A DNA stretch of 64,000 nucleotides from Eubacterium sp. (GCA_017430325.1 JAFRNE010000010.1:62001-126000); one strand, 5' to 3'; shown: positions 47,401 to 57,248, counted from the stretch's first letter. The notes: generated from the sequence alone by a model not told the origin. Made by a program: numbers and translations.

Positions 47401-48291
47401 TCACATATACTCTGTGAAAAACTTACACTCGTCATCATTACACTTCGTCGCATCCTCCGACCTCATATCACAGTGAAATACGTGATAAAGCGGGTGATCC
47501 GCAGCGCCATAGCACTTGAAGGTGAATGGTACCTTCAGCTCCACAAGCTTTCCTGCCAGAAGCACTGACTGATCCTTCAGGAAATCATCGGAAGCCGTCA
47601 TGATAAATACAGGCGGGAAGTCCTTATTCACAAAATCTATAACATTCATGACTTCCATCTCTTTATCTGTTCCGTGCTCAGGAAGAAGCTCATACAATAT
47701 AGCTGCATCGCCTTCCTCAAATATCTTGTTATCCACCAGAAAGCTGTATTTTCCGCAGTTAAGTGCGATTGCCTTGAAGCTGAAGCCCTCCGGAAGAGTT
47801 ACACCTATCTTCGCAAGATATTCAGGGTCTGTGGACATTGCTGTGTATATAGTAAGCAGATGTGCTCCCGCAGAGTCGCCTACCGCAAATATCCTGCTCG
47901 TGTCAAAGCCATACTCCTCAGCATGGTCAAATATGTATTTCATCACCAGATTCGTGTCCTCTGCAGATGCAGGGAACTTAAATTCAGGAGCAAGTCTGTA
48001 GGTGAAATTGACCACCGCAAAGCCCCTCTGTGCGAGATTCATACAGTAAAACTGATAGGTCTCCTTGGTACCGTAAACCCAGGCACCGCCGTGAACGCTC
48101 ACGATGACCGGCAGTTTCCTTCCGTCCGCAAAGTTCTTCGGAAGATATATATCCATGATCTGCCAGGTTTCATCGGTTCCGTAGCATATATTATCGTATC
48201 TGATGATATCCTCAGGGGTTGTAAGCCCCTCATCTCTCTTATCATCATTCGTCTTAAAATCATTTCTTATCTTGTCACATACTGAAGACAT
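47401..48291 (-). CDS. alpha/beta hydrolase, acetyl-esterase (HSL/Aes) family
   Basis: The 296-residue cytoplasmic protein has the oxyanion motif HGGAWVYG (near 68-75), the nucleophile elbow GDSAGAH and a late Asp/His pair (TASDD, DHPLYHVF). This is the hormone-sensitive-lipase-like esterase family that deacetylates small or sugar esters. I chose ATG 48291 (MSSVCDK), five bases after GGAGG, over an upstream TTG. In this carbohydrate context removal of acetyl groups from pectic or xylan oligosaccharides is plausible but unproven. Confidence 0.85.
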   Translation of the reverse strand: MSSVCDKIRNDFKTNDDKRDEGLTTPEDIIRYDNICYGTDETWQIMDIYLPKNFADGRKLPVIVSVHGGAWVYGTKETYQFYCMNLAQRGFAVVNFTYRLAPEFKFPASAEDTNLVMKYIFDHAEEYGFDTSRIFAVGDSAGAHLLTIYTAMSTDPEYLAKIGVTLPEGFSFKAIALNCGKYSFLVDNKIFEEGDAAILYELLPEHGTDKEMEVMNVIDFVNKDFPPVFIMTASDDFLKDQSVLLAGKLVELKVPFTFKCYGAADHPLYHVFHCDMRSEDATKCNDDECKFFTEYM

Positions 48292-48340
48292 ACTGCCCTC
48301 CAATCATTTGTACCGCTTAAAAACTATTTTCTTAGTTTGA

Positions 48341-48377
48341 AAAACCGGTTCGCAAAATATTTTAACGAACCGGTTTT
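48341..48377 (-). terminator. rho-independent terminator after the coiled-coil gene
   Basis: Arms AAAACCGGTTCG (48341-48352) and CGAACCGGTTTT (48366-48377) form a perfect 12-bp stem with a 13-nt loop 24 bp beyond the stop at 48401; T-runs flank it on both sides. Confidence 0.85.
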
Positions 48378-48400
48378 TAATAATATTTCAAATCTCTATT

Positions 48401-49660
48401 CTATTTGAAATCTTCTGTAGTAATGACCTTCTTTCCTGTCTCGCCGTTTGAAGACTCTCTGTCGTCACACTTCTTCATAACTGTATCGATGTAGTCAAGG
48501 AATCTGTCGATATTTCCGACTTCCATACCACCGAGTGCAGCCTTGAATCTGTCGAGGATAGTCTTGTCAGCCTTGTAGCCCTTCTCCTTAACGTATCCTC
48601 TTGCGATGATCGACATACCTCTTTCCTTAATCTTATGGATATCGATGAGGTATACAAACTCATCAACGATCTCCTGATTCTGCTCGAAGAATCTTGCGAG
48701 AGAATCGATCTCACCGGTAAGAACAACTATGTAATCATTAACATCCTCTGCAGAGTTCTTGATAACCTCAACCAGCTTCTGTGGTGAAACAAGACCTGAG
48801 TTCTCGATGATGAGACATCCACCCTTCAGATCCTTTAACTTATCAAGACCGATCTTGTTAAGCTGCTTAGCCTTGATCTTAGCGATCTTGTCTGACTTAA
48901 CGATACCAAGATCGAAATAACTTCTTGCGAGATCCTCACCGACTCTGACGGTACCGAAACCGTTATGTCCGAGGATAACGAGGTTCTTAGAGGTTTCAGG
49001 ATGTGCCTGAATAGAACTGATCGCAACTCTTATATCATCGCCTGTCTTAGCAAGCTTTAAATACTTATCCAGATAAACCGGAAGCTTTGGACCATCATCA
49101 GTAGCGATCTTCTCGCCTGTTACTGGATCGATAGAAGCTTCTTCTTCCTGCTCTTCCTCAGCATCCTGAGCCGCTCTCTTCTTAGCCTGCTCAGCTCTTC
49201 TCTTAACTTCTTCCTGGTACTGTCTGTCCTTCTCCTGGTCAGCCTTTGTACCAACTTCTCCGCTGGCAACCTTTCTTGCAGCCTCTGCCTTCTTAGCAGC
49301 AGCCTTCTTCTTAGCTTCCTTATCCTTAGCGGCCTGAAGTCTTGCAGCTTCCTCTGCTTCCTTCTTAGCCTTTGCTTCAGCTTCTCTTCTTACCTTAGCT
49401 TCCTTTGCGGCCTCGGCCTCAGCCATAAGCCTTGCAACCTCTGCCTGTTCTTCAGCACGTTTCTTGGCCTGTTCTTCGACGAGCTTTTTCTGCTCTTCCT
49501 CAGCAGCGAGCTTTGCGGCTTCTTCTGCTTTTCTCTGCTCTTCTTCAGCAGCAAGCTTTGCAGCTTCGTCCTCCGCACGCTTCTTCTTGGACATCCTCCT
49601 CAGAATATTTTTCAGCTTCTGAAAAACATTTGTAAAAGGTTTCTTCTTTTCTTCTTCCAT
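48401..49660 (-). CDS. coiled-coil protein with degenerate AAA+ (CbxX-like) domain
   Basis: Residues 1-25 are basic, about 25-180 are a Lys/Glu/Ala-rich coiled coil with imperfect repeats (AAKLAAEEEQ twice), and about 195-400 are a globular domain. The domain looks like a CbbX/CbxX-type AAA+ module: VILGHNGFGTVRVGEDLARSYFDLG sits where that family has its P-loop, but the P-loop Lys-Thr is replaced (GHNGFGTVRVG). The Walker B position GGCLIIENSGLV has Asn for the catalytic Glu. It therefore probably does not hydrolyse ATP. No membrane helix or signal peptide. A LacI-type operator lies upstream. Function unknown; a structural or scaffolding role is a guess. Confidence 0.65.
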   Translation of the reverse strand: MEEEKKKPFTNVFQKLKNILRRMSKKKRAEDEAAKLAAEEEQRKAEEAAKLAAEEEQKKLVEEQAKKRAEEQAEVARLMAEAEAAKEAKVRREAEAKAKKEAEEAARLQAAKDKEAKKKAAAKKAEAARKVASGEVGTKADQEKDRQYQEEVKRRAEQAKKRAAQDAEEEQEEEASIDPVTGEKIATDDGPKLPVYLDKYLKLAKTGDDIRVAISSIQAHPETSKNLVILGHNGFGTVRVGEDLARSYFDLGIVKSDKIAKIKAKQLNKIGLDKLKDLKGGCLIIENSGLVSPQKLVEVIKNSAEDVNDYIVVLTGEIDSLARFFEQNQEIVDEFVYLIDIHKIKERGMSIIARGYVKEKGYKADKTILDRFKAALGGMEVGNIDRFLDYIDTVMKKCDDRESSNGETGKKVITTEDFK

Positions 49661-49812
49661 ACAACAGACCCTCCTGAATTATGTAATCTATAAATGTGGC
49701 TGCAGGCCCCATTTTCCTGCATAGCCCGTAGTATTCCGGGAAGCATTTTCCCACTTTAGAGGCGGTATTCTAAACACAAATATCACCAGTTACTATTTTA
49801 ATCCAAAATGAG

Positions 49813-49841
49813 AAAAATATCAAATATAATCTGATATTTTT
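49813..49841. other. inverted repeat in the leader of the coiled-coil gene
   Basis: A perfect 10-bp stem (AAAAATATCA 49813-49822, TGATATTTTT 49832-49841) with a 9-nt loop lies about 150 bp upstream of the coiled-coil gene start. It could be an operator or an attenuator; nothing else is clear in 49661-49806. Confidence 0.4.
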
Positions 49842-49882
49842 TCGTCTTTTTCTGTGCTTGTCTGACTCTTGTTTACACTTAA

Positions 49883-49912
49883 TTAATAAAAGCGATTTTT
49901 GACGTTCTGCAA
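49883..49912 (-). promoter_or_regulatory. candidate promoter of the coiled-coil gene
   Basis: TTGCAG (49907-49912) and TATTAA (49883-49888) on the minus strand are 18 bp apart. The -35 overlaps the LacI-type palindrome at 49908-49921, which would suit repression. Confidence 0.45.
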
Positions 49913-49921
49913 CCGGTTGCA
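49908..49921. promoter_or_regulatory. LacI-type operator palindrome upstream of the coiled-coil gene
   Basis: TGCAACCGGTTGCA is a perfect 14-bp palindrome with the central CG of LacI/GalR operators. It shares the core GCAACCGRTTGC with the site upstream of the GH53 gene (57479-57494). Confidence 0.6.
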
Positions 49922-49988
49922 TAAACCCTTGTAATTAAAGGATTTTCGCGGCTTACAGCCTTTGGTTTTGAGCTATTTCCGTCTAATG

Positions 49989-50891
49989 TCAGACAGCAAT
50001 TGTGTAAGCAGTTTCAAATACCTCATCCGGCGCAAGCCTGTTTCCGTATTCACGCTCAGTGAGCTGCATGTTGAAACCAACTCTGTCAGTCCTTCCGTAC
50101 CATGGTTCTATACATACGAAAGGTGCATTTTTGCCGGCCGGCGACCAGATGCCAAGCACAGGTGCATCGAAGGTAACAGTAAGATAATCGTTACCATCTG
50201 CATCAGAAAGTCCAACCGAATCATATCTGCAATCTTCCAGGATAAGTGCATCCTCTGCAAACAGTTCAATTGTAGGCTGAAGGAGACCTTTCTCTGAAAG
50301 TTCTATCTGCTTTGTTCTGTCAGAAAGAAGGCCTGCATCAAGGATTCCTGCCGTAAGTGTTGCTGCTCCTGAAACAGCTTTACCGTCTGTTGCTACTCCC
50401 GCGACATCTTTATCAACACTATTCGAAAAATGTATCTTCGTCTCAGCACCTCTCAGATTGAAAGCCGGGTGACCTCCGATAGAGAAATACATCTCACGGC
50501 TGTCCAGATTCTTAACTGTCCACTTAACTGCAAGCTTATCCTTCAGTTCATATGTGATGATAAGCTCAAAATCAAAAGGATAAACCTCCTTTGACTTCTC
50601 ATCAGAAGAAAGTTTGAAGCTGATCATATCATCCTTCTGCTCAACCACTTTAAACTCGCTGTCACGAGCAAAGCCGTGCTGTGAAAGATGATACTCCTTA
50701 CCATCATATATACTTGTCTTATTATTGTAGTTGCCAACAACAGGGAAAAGCACCGGTGAAACCCTGCCCCAGAAGGCCGGATCGCCGCACCACATATATT
50801 CCTCACCGGTTTCCTTATTAACAAGGCTTCTGAGCTCCGCACCGTGCGCCTCAAATCCCGCTTTGATCCTGCTGTTTTCTATAAAATACAT
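49989..50891 (-). CDS. aldose 1-epimerase family protein (LacX-like)
   Basis: The 300-residue protein has the galactose-mutarotase-like beta-sandwich pattern: AHGAELRSLVNKETGEEYMW region, SPVLFPVVGN, LSQHGFARDSEF with the conserved His, and SIGGHPAFNL. LacX-like members act on sugar anomers or sugar phosphates, but many are uncharacterised. It lies 14 bp after the HTH-Uma2 gene and probably shares its transcript. Confidence 0.86.
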   Translation of the reverse strand: MYFIENSRIKAGFEAHGAELRSLVNKETGEEYMWCGDPAFWGRVSPVLFPVVGNYNNKTSIYDGKEYHLSQHGFARDSEFKVVEQKDDMISFKLSSDEKSKEVYPFDFELIITYELKDKLAVKWTVKNLDSREMYFSIGGHPAFNLRGAETKIHFSNSVDKDVAGVATDGKAVSGAATLTAGILDAGLLSDRTKQIELSEKGLLQPTIELFAEDALILEDCRYDSVGLSDADGNDYLTVTFDAPVLGIWSPAGKNAPFVCIEPWYGRTDRVGFNMQLTEREYGNRLAPDEVFETAYTIAV

Positions 50892-50905
50892 CTTCCACTC
50901 CTCCT

Positions 50906-51805
50906 CTATTCTTCGTCATACATAAAACTGATTCTTTTAAAAATCTCCGCAAAATCAACCTTGCACTTTCCACCCCAGATGCTTACAGGCACTTTCTCAT
51001 CAAATGAATAAATACTAAGCTTTCCGCCTTCGTCAAAGTAATAAACCAATACTGCTTTATCCTTCGGATTGACTATCCAGTATTCTCTGACACCGGCTTT
51101 TTGATATTTGCAAAGCTTTATCTGATAATCCATATAGAAATTGCTCATCGACACGATCTCTACTACAAGATCCGGAGCACCCTTCAGCATCCTATTCGTC
51201 AGCTTATTCCGGTCACACACTATCATTACATCAGGCTGAACCATAGTTTTATCATCGCAGTCAAGCTGGACATCAAAAGGTGCAACTATCGTTATACAGT
51301 CCCCACCATTTTTATCGATAAATCTGTCAAATGACGCCGATATCACCGACCCAATTTTCTGATGGATAAATGACGGTCCGGCCATATCATAAAATACGCC
51401 ATCAATCATCTCTATCCTCACTCCTTCAGGAATATCCAGATAATCAGCAATCCTTTTATCACCAGATCTCGACGACGTTGCGATTTCTTCAACAGGCACT
51501 GAATCAATATTTCGCCTCAATTCTTCTTTATTCAGATTGTATGCTGCCTGTGCCTCTGCCACTTGCCCTCCGCTTAAAGCATCATTCTGCATAAAATCGT
51601 TTTTGGTTTTCACCTCAGCATCATTTGATTTGGAAACATTCATAAAGAACGCATTAAGCGCCAGCATGGTCTGATATCTCGGAGACTTTGTATTTCCTCC
51701 GAATATCTTCTGAACGGTGCCCAGCGGCACCCCGGCGCCCTCCGCGATCATCTCATTCGAATAGCCCAGTTCTTTCTTTTTTTTAATCATTTGCTGCAAC
51801 GTCAT
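50906..51805 (-). CDS. HTH (XRE-like) fused to Uma2-family nuclease domain
   Basis: The 299-residue protein begins with an XRE-like helix-turn-helix (about residues 1-50; SNEMIAEGAGVPLGTVQKIF) and, after a polar linker, has a PD-(D/E)XK Uma2 domain (about 125-290). Nuclease-fold residues are visible: PDVMIVCD, LVVEIVS and KLCKYQKAGVREYWIVNP. Uma2 proteins are widespread but their targets are unknown. ATG 51805 follows GGGAG at 8 bases. The 51806-52115 spacer contains only the GH53 terminator and otherwise nothing I recognise. Confidence 0.82.
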   Translation of the reverse strand: MTLQQMIKKKKELGYSNEMIAEGAGVPLGTVQKIFGGNTKSPRYQTMLALNAFFMNVSKSNDAEVKTKNDFMQNDALSGGQVAEAQAAYNLNKEELRRNIDSVPVEEIATSSRSGDKRIADYLDIPEGVRIEMIDGVFYDMAGPSFIHQKIGSVISASFDRFIDKNGGDCITIVAPFDVQLDCDDKTMVQPDVMIVCDRNKLTNRMLKGAPDLVVEIVSMSNFYMDYQIKLCKYQKAGVREYWIVNPKDKAVLVYYFDEGGKLSIYSFDEKVPVSIWGGKCKVDFAEIFKRISFMYDEE

Positions 51806-51956
51806 GTTATCAACTCCCTTCGAACCAAATACACCCAATCAGCTACGGAAGATGTTATCCGCTATCACTTTAAACATAACTATGCACAAATATATTATAT
51901 CATTGACAGCAGGTTTAGTAAACCGTATTTCCTCCAAATATACTCATATTTTAACC

Positions 51957-51988
51957 AAAAAAGCACCCACGTGACAAGCACGTGGGCA
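51957..51988 (-). terminator. rho-independent terminator downstream of the GH53 gene
   Basis: Arms CCCACGTG (51966-51973) and CACGTGGG (51979-51986), with flanking GC pairing, are followed by TTTTTT on the minus strand. It is about 130 bp after the GH53 stop. Confidence 0.8.
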
Positions 51989-52115
51989 CCCTTCATTATG
52001 TGTAACAGCATCTCAAAATTAGAGGGGAAATGAGAAAGCATGACACATTACATATTTAGTTTTTCGACCGTTTGCCCCGGTCGCCTTCGTGGTGTTAAAA
52101 ACGCCATTTAGTCAA

Positions 52116-55100
52116 TTATGATCTCTTTCTCTTCAGGCCGAGGATGTATGAAAGTCCTGCTGCTGAGATAAGGAGGATCAGCATAGTCGCCTCAATAGGT
52201 GTCTCATCAGCCGTCTTCGGAGCTGCATCTTTCGAAGCTGAATCTTCAGCCGGCTCAACATCAGCGTCAGCCGCCTTATCATCAGATGGTTCAACGTCAG
52301 AATCTGATTCTTTTTCATCGGCCGTTTCATCTTCAGCGTCCGAATCTTTAGCATTGATCGTGAGCGGTGTATCAACTGTTCCGTCATCAAATACAACACG
52401 AAGTACATACTCGCCCGGCTCAAGAGTTTCGAGATAAGATGAAAGGATCGTAAGCTTAAGGCTTCCTGATTCTGCTCTTATCGAACCACCGCCAATTTTA
52501 GCAAATGACTCTACTCCATCTGCGCCAGCTGCTGCGATCTCAACGCCTACAAAATGGTTGATCGTATCAGCATCATCAACTGTACTGTGGTATGTAGCCT
52601 TAAGATCCGAATCGCCCTCCGTCCAGGTAAGAGCATCCTCTGAACCTTCTAAGTAGTAGCTCTTTGTCTCTTCCTCGTCGTCCTGCTCTTCCTCTGAAAT
52701 ATCCTTCCAGCCGGCATAGAGAGTAACGTCCTCATAAATAGGCTTCTCAATCTCGAATTTCTGTGTACAGTCCTTATCAGTATACCATCCGGTAAACTCA
52801 ACCTCGTCTTCCTCGTCAACTTCAGGCGCCTCAAACTCATTGAGTATTTCATCACCTTCAAGAATAAGTAAATCATCAGGTGCAACACCATGTCCGTTAC
52901 TATCAAAGCTTATAGTAACAATATCACCCATTCTGTACAGAGTGAAGTCATCACAGGTTCCCCAGGCTCCTGCGGAATATGAACATGTGAAGCCAACAGT
53001 AACTTCTGTTTCCTCGGTGATAAATATTCTGTCAACTTCAGGATTCTGCCAGTCTACCCAACCATTAAGAACATACAGGGCTGCATACTCATCGTCTCCA
53101 ACCTGTACGAATATCTCACCTTCAACTCCTGCAAGTCCCTGGAAATATCCGTTAAACGCATACGCTCCCGGCTCAAGAGTTACCTTCTGAGTTACAGTGA
53201 AGCTCTGATCCGTTGTGCTGTAGAAGTGGAATGTATATTTACCGTCATGAGAGTCTTCCTCCTTCACTCCATCAGCCTTTTCATTCGTACCGGCTGTTGT
53301 GTGAGTAAGATCGAAATCCCATCCTTCTCCCTTGCCATCTTCAAAGCTTCCATTTACCAGAAGATTCACAGGCTTGATCGTAAGCTTACATATAACATCA
53401 TACTCTTCTTCATTATATGTCACGATACCATCTATCTCATAAGATCCGTACCCACTAGCTGCCGCAGCCTCGATCTGATCCTGATCCCACGTAACGCCAA
53501 CCTTGTAGGTCTCACCACTTGCATATAGTGCGTCAACCTCGGTTGGGAAGCTGTACTCCTGTCCTTCGACAAATGAATACTCAGTATCTATAACATCTAT
53601 AAGGTAGTCCTCGGAATTTGTTCCAAATCGTACCATATTGTAAACCTTAAGTGATTCAAGGGCTTTGCCGTCAAAGTCGAACCACGACTCATTATCTACT
53701 GCGGAACCACCGTACCACTGTCCAACATTCTTGTCATAATCAGATGCCGCACTGGTTGCCCAGCCTGAACCGTATTCCTCCCAAAGGGCCTTATTCTCTG
53801 CAAGAACCTTATCCTGATCCTCTGCATCTGCCCAGTTCTGTACAGGAATCCAGGCAGGCTCCCACCAGAACACACCGATTCCCTTATTATCAGGAATACT
53901 TGTGAGCGTATTAATGACATTTCTGATATGGAGAACCTGTCCCTGCTCACTTATATCATACGGGAATACATCTCCATTATCCTTCTTGCTCTGGGTTTCT
54001 GTATTTTCCCAACCGTCACCATCCTCAAGAGTTCTGACATAAGAGGTCTCGGCTACCATGACGTATTTGTCATATTCATCCGCAACAGCTGCAAGCTTCG
54101 TATAAAGATTATCAAGCGTTCCATGCCAGTATGGATAGAAGCTGGTTGCAAATACATCGTAAACAACATTATTCTCTTTAAGCTTTGCTGCAAAATCACT
54201 AAAGTCAATCTTATCAGGATTTGTCAGATGGATGGCCATCATGATGGTTGGCTTTCCATCGTATTTTGCTTCCTCTACAGCCCTTACGCCTTCACTTCCT
54301 GCAGCAAAAAGCTTACACATATTTGTCATGTTGGTTTCGCCGCAGAAACCGGTTGTAGTCTCATTACCGATCTGAACCATTCCGACATTAACATCGGCAT
54401 TAATTATCTCTGTAAGGCTCTTTGTAGTCCACTCTTTAAGCGTTTGAGCCTTTTCATCAAGAGTAAGTCCCTGCCATGCCTTTGGTGTAGTCTGCTTGCC
54501 CGGATCTGTCCAGAAGTCAGAATAATGGAAATCAATAAGGACCTTCATTCCTGCATCTGTAGCGAGCTTACCAAGTTTTTTTGCTGTTGCAAGATCACAG
54601 TTACCACCACCGTAACCATTACCATTTCCGTCAGTAGGATCAACCCAAACTCTGATTCTTACGTAATTAACGCCTGACTCAGCAAGAAGTTCGAAGAATT
54701 CCGCATCACTGAGTGGTTCACCTTTAGCATTTTTATATGTAGCGCCACTGGCTACAATCGATGCGTAAGAAGAAATATCAGCACCTGTGATGAATCCTTT
54801 CGCCAAATCAAGTTTTTCAACATAAAGGTCTGTATCAACCTTATCGCCGGTTGCGATAGTCTTGTCAATATCAAATACTCTAGCGTTTTCATCCACCTCA
54901 TAAGGAATGATCTTGATATCATCAAGCTTCATATATGCACTTGAACTTGCTGCTTTTCCCTTTATAGCAAAGGTTACAACAGCGTCCTTCTTAAGCTCAA
55001 AGACTGTTTTAGTAGTTTTTTCTGTCCAAACACCGTCTCCTGTCCAGCCTTTACCCGAAAGTGTCTCAACCTTTGTATCATTAACGTAAATATCAAAACC

Positions 55101-57248
55101 ACAAGCACCTTCAGAACCAAGGTAATTATAGTTAATCACATACTGTCCTGATTCTTCAGCCTTAAAGGTTTGTGATATTGAATATTCTTTTGTTGTATCT
55201 TCTGTCCAAATATTCAGATAAGTCGTCTCATTCGTTCCACCTTTATCATCCTTGATGATTTTGAAAGGTTCTGCTGTCTTTCCCTCTTCCGTTCTATTGT
55301 TCTTCTCCCAGTATTTGCTTGCTTCAAAATCACCATTTTGAAGACCAACCGGAATCTCTGCTTCATCTGAATGTTCAACAATTGTTATATCATCAATTGC
55401 TGCCCAAGTACCGCTGTATATACCCTTTATCTCAATCTTTACAACTTCACCTTGTGTCAGTTTAAAAGGCTTTGTTGTTGTAACTTCCGGCCAGCTATAG
55501 CTGTCACCTACGATACTACCTATTGAAGTACCATTTACATAAATATCAATGCCGGAATCACCATCTCCAATAACTATATATGAAATATCAAATGTTCCTG
55601 TCTTTTCAGCTATGAATGTTTGAGAAAGAATAGTTTCACTTGTTTTATTATCCGTCCATAAATTCAGATAAGTTCCACTATTATTATTTTGCTTTGATTG
55701 TGTTCCAAATCCTCCATTCCAAATATAATCAGCACCTGTAGATTCAAAATCACCATTCTGAAGCCCTACAGGAAGCACAGAAATAGTGAATTCACCCGTT
55801 TTACTTTCTGCATCATCGTTAAACACAATCGTTGCTGTGTATTCTCCCGTAGAAAGATTTGATAAATATGTTTTATTAAATCCTATTGTTGTCGATTTAC
55901 CATCCGCCGCTTCAGTTATTGTATAGTCAGTATTCTTGGTGAGAGAATTATCACCAACCGATACAGATGCTATCTTCGATGCAGAACAATCAACAGTCAT
56001 CGAAATAGCGTCAGAATTCGCATCATTTTTAGCAAATCTATTCACACCTACAGTTACTGTATGAACAGGTGCAGCGACTGTAAACGCCCCTTCAACATCG
56101 TCTGCACCATCTTCAAATGAAATAACCGCAGAGTAATTACCAGCATTAAGACTATTCAAATAATCCTTATCAAATGTTACAACCGTATCTTCGCCAGATG
56201 CTTCTTTAGTGAAAGTTGCCTCACTTTCGCCCACAACAATTGTCTCTATATTGTCAGCAGCACAACTAACTGTCATACTAATCGCATCAGAGCTGTCATC
56301 ATTCTTGGTATAACTACTTGTTGTTACATCTACTGTATAAACAGGTTTGCTCGTTAGCGTAATATCACAACTAATTGCTTTAGCATCATCATTAAAAGAA
56401 ATACTAACAGTTTTTGTAACGGTAGTATTATCTCCCAATAGATCAGCCATATAATCCTCATTTAAAACTATAGCCGTTGAAGTGTGCTCCGTATTTTCAT
56501 TTAAAACACATTTATCATTATTAACGAGATCATAATCTTCAATCTTAACAGATTTAATATTAGATTTTGCGCAGTCTACCGTAATTGTTGCAGCACCAGA
56601 TCCAATCTGATAAGAATCTTTGTCAGTTTCCACTGTATAAGCATGACCCAACTTCAATAGCTTAACATTATCAATACCACCACTCCACCAAGCAGTTGCT
56701 CCACCTGTTTGTGATTTCAGATAAAAAGTAACACTTGTATTTTCAGTAATCGTAAACGAATCAAGCTGGAAGGTTTTCCATTTATCCCATCCATCACCAT
56801 TGTGTCCATCAATATACATCCAATGGTTTGTATTATCCTTATCACCATAAACCTTAACATTAGCCGAACCCCAGTCATCTACCATTTCATCAAATTGAAA
56901 TCTGTACGTACCTGGTGATAACTGTATTGTCTGTTTGAGTTCAATATCAACGCTATCGTCGGTTTGATTCCACCACTCAAAAAAGTGTGTAGTATTAGTC
57001 TCACCGGTGTCTATCTTATAGTTTTGATTATCATTTCTAGGGTCCATAGTAACTGTCCAATCAGGAATTCCTTCTCCTTCGGACTCAAAATCACCATTAA
57101 CAACTAATCCGGTATCTTCCCAGACTTCAGCAGCCTCGGCGACTCTTCTTGCCGGAATGCCACTAAAAAGAGAAACTACCAGCGCAAATACCGCTGCCAG
57201 CGCGTAGAGGCGTCTCTTTGTTTTTCCTTTCTTGCTTACTTTTTCCAT
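52116..57248 (-). CDS. cell-wall-anchored multimodular GH53 endo-beta-1,4-galactanase
   Basis: The roughly 1710-residue secreted enzyme cleaves beta-1,4-galactan of pectic arabinogalactan. Modules by my count: signal peptide (1-40), CBM-like beta-sandwich (42-203), three Ig-like X2-type repeats (204-492), two CBM61-like modules each starting PVGLQNGDFE (493-632, 633-789), GH53 barrel (790-1219), Ig-like Big_4 (1220-1293), a further CBM-like module (1294-1441), an InlB-type B repeat (1442-1528), another X2-like module, an acidic linker and the anchor. Likely catalytic acid and nucleophile are E963 (IGNETTTG) and E1067 (VAETSY). The C-terminus APKTADETP, hydrophobic helix and KRKRS is a sortase signal with a variant LPXTG. 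Start ATG 57248 gives a proper signal peptide; the longer frame does not. The nearest AAGGAG is 16 bases away. Confidence 0.93.
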   Translation of the reverse strand: MEKVSKKGKTKRRLYALAAVFALVVSLFSGIPARRVAEAAEVWEDTGLVVNGDFESEGEGIPDWTVTMDPRNDNQNYKIDTGETNTTHFFEWWNQTDDSVDIELKQTIQLSPGTYRFQFDEMVDDWGSANVKVYGDKDNTNHWMYIDGHNGDGWDKWKTFQLDSFTITENTSVTFYLKSQTGGATAWWSGGIDNVKLLKLGHAYTVETDKDSYQIGSGAATITVDCAKSNIKSVKIEDYDLVNNDKCVLNENTEHTSTAIVLNEDYMADLLGDNTTVTKTVSISFNDDAKAISCDITLTSKPVYTVDVTTSSYTKNDDSSDAISMTVSCAADNIETIVVGESEATFTKEASGEDTVVTFDKDYLNSLNAGNYSAVISFEDGADDVEGAFTVAAPVHTVTVGVNRFAKNDANSDAISMTVDCSASKIASVSVGDNSLTKNTDYTITEAADGKSTTIGFNKTYLSNLSTGEYTATIVFNDDAESKTGEFTISVLPVGLQNGDFESTGADYIWNGGFGTQSKQNNNSGTYLNLWTDNKTSETILSQTFIAEKTGTFDISYIVIGDGDSGIDIYVNGTSIGSIVGDSYSWPEVTTTKPFKLTQGEVVKIEIKGIYSGTWAAIDDITIVEHSDEAEIPVGLQNGDFEASKYWEKNNRTEEGKTAEPFKIIKDDKGGTNETTYLNIWTEDTTKEYSISQTFKAEESGQYVINYNYLGSEGACGFDIYVNDTKVETLSGKGWTGDGVWTEKTTKTVFELKKDAVVTFAIKGKAASSSAYMKLDDIKIIPYEVDENARVFDIDKTIATGDKVDTDLYVEKLDLAKGFITGADISSYASIVASGATYKNAKGEPLSDAEFFELLAESGVNYVRIRVWVDPTDGNGNGYGGGNCDLATAKKLGKLATDAGMKVLIDFHYSDFWTDPGKQTTPKAWQGLTLDEKAQTLKEWTTKSLTEIINADVNVGMVQIGNETTTGFCGETNMTNMCKLFAAGSEGVRAVEEAKYDGKPTIMMAIHLTNPDKIDFSDFAAKLKENNVVYDVFATSFYPYWHGTLDNLYTKLAAVADEYDKYVMVAETSYVRTLEDGDGWENTETQSKKDNGDVFPYDISEQGQVLHIRNVINTLTSIPDNKGIGVFWWEPAWIPVQNWADAEDQDKVLAENKALWEEYGSGWATSAASDYDKNVGQWYGGSAVDNESWFDFDGKALESLKVYNMVRFGTNSEDYLIDVIDTEYSFVEGQEYSFPTEVDALYASGETYKVGVTWDQDQIEAAAASGYGSYEIDGIVTYNEEEYDVICKLTIKPVNLLVNGSFEDGKGEGWDFDLTHTTAGTNEKADGVKEEDSHDGKYTFHFYSTTDQSFTVTQKVTLEPGAYAFNGYFQGLAGVEGEIFVQVGDDEYAALYVLNGWVDWQNPEVDRIFITEETEVTVGFTCSYSAGAWGTCDDFTLYRMGDIVTISFDSNGHGVAPDDLLILEGDEILNEFEAPEVDEEDEVEFTGWYTDKDCTQKFEIEKPIYEDVTLYAGWKDISEEEQDDEEETKSYYLEGSEDALTWTEGDSDLKATYHSTVDDADTINHFVGVEIAAAGADGVESFAKIGGGSIRAESGSLKLTILSSYLETLEPGEYVLRVVFDDGTVDTPLTINAKDSDAEDETADEKESDSDVEPSDDKAADADVEPAEDSASKDAAPKTADETPIEATMLILLISAAGLSYILGLKRKRS

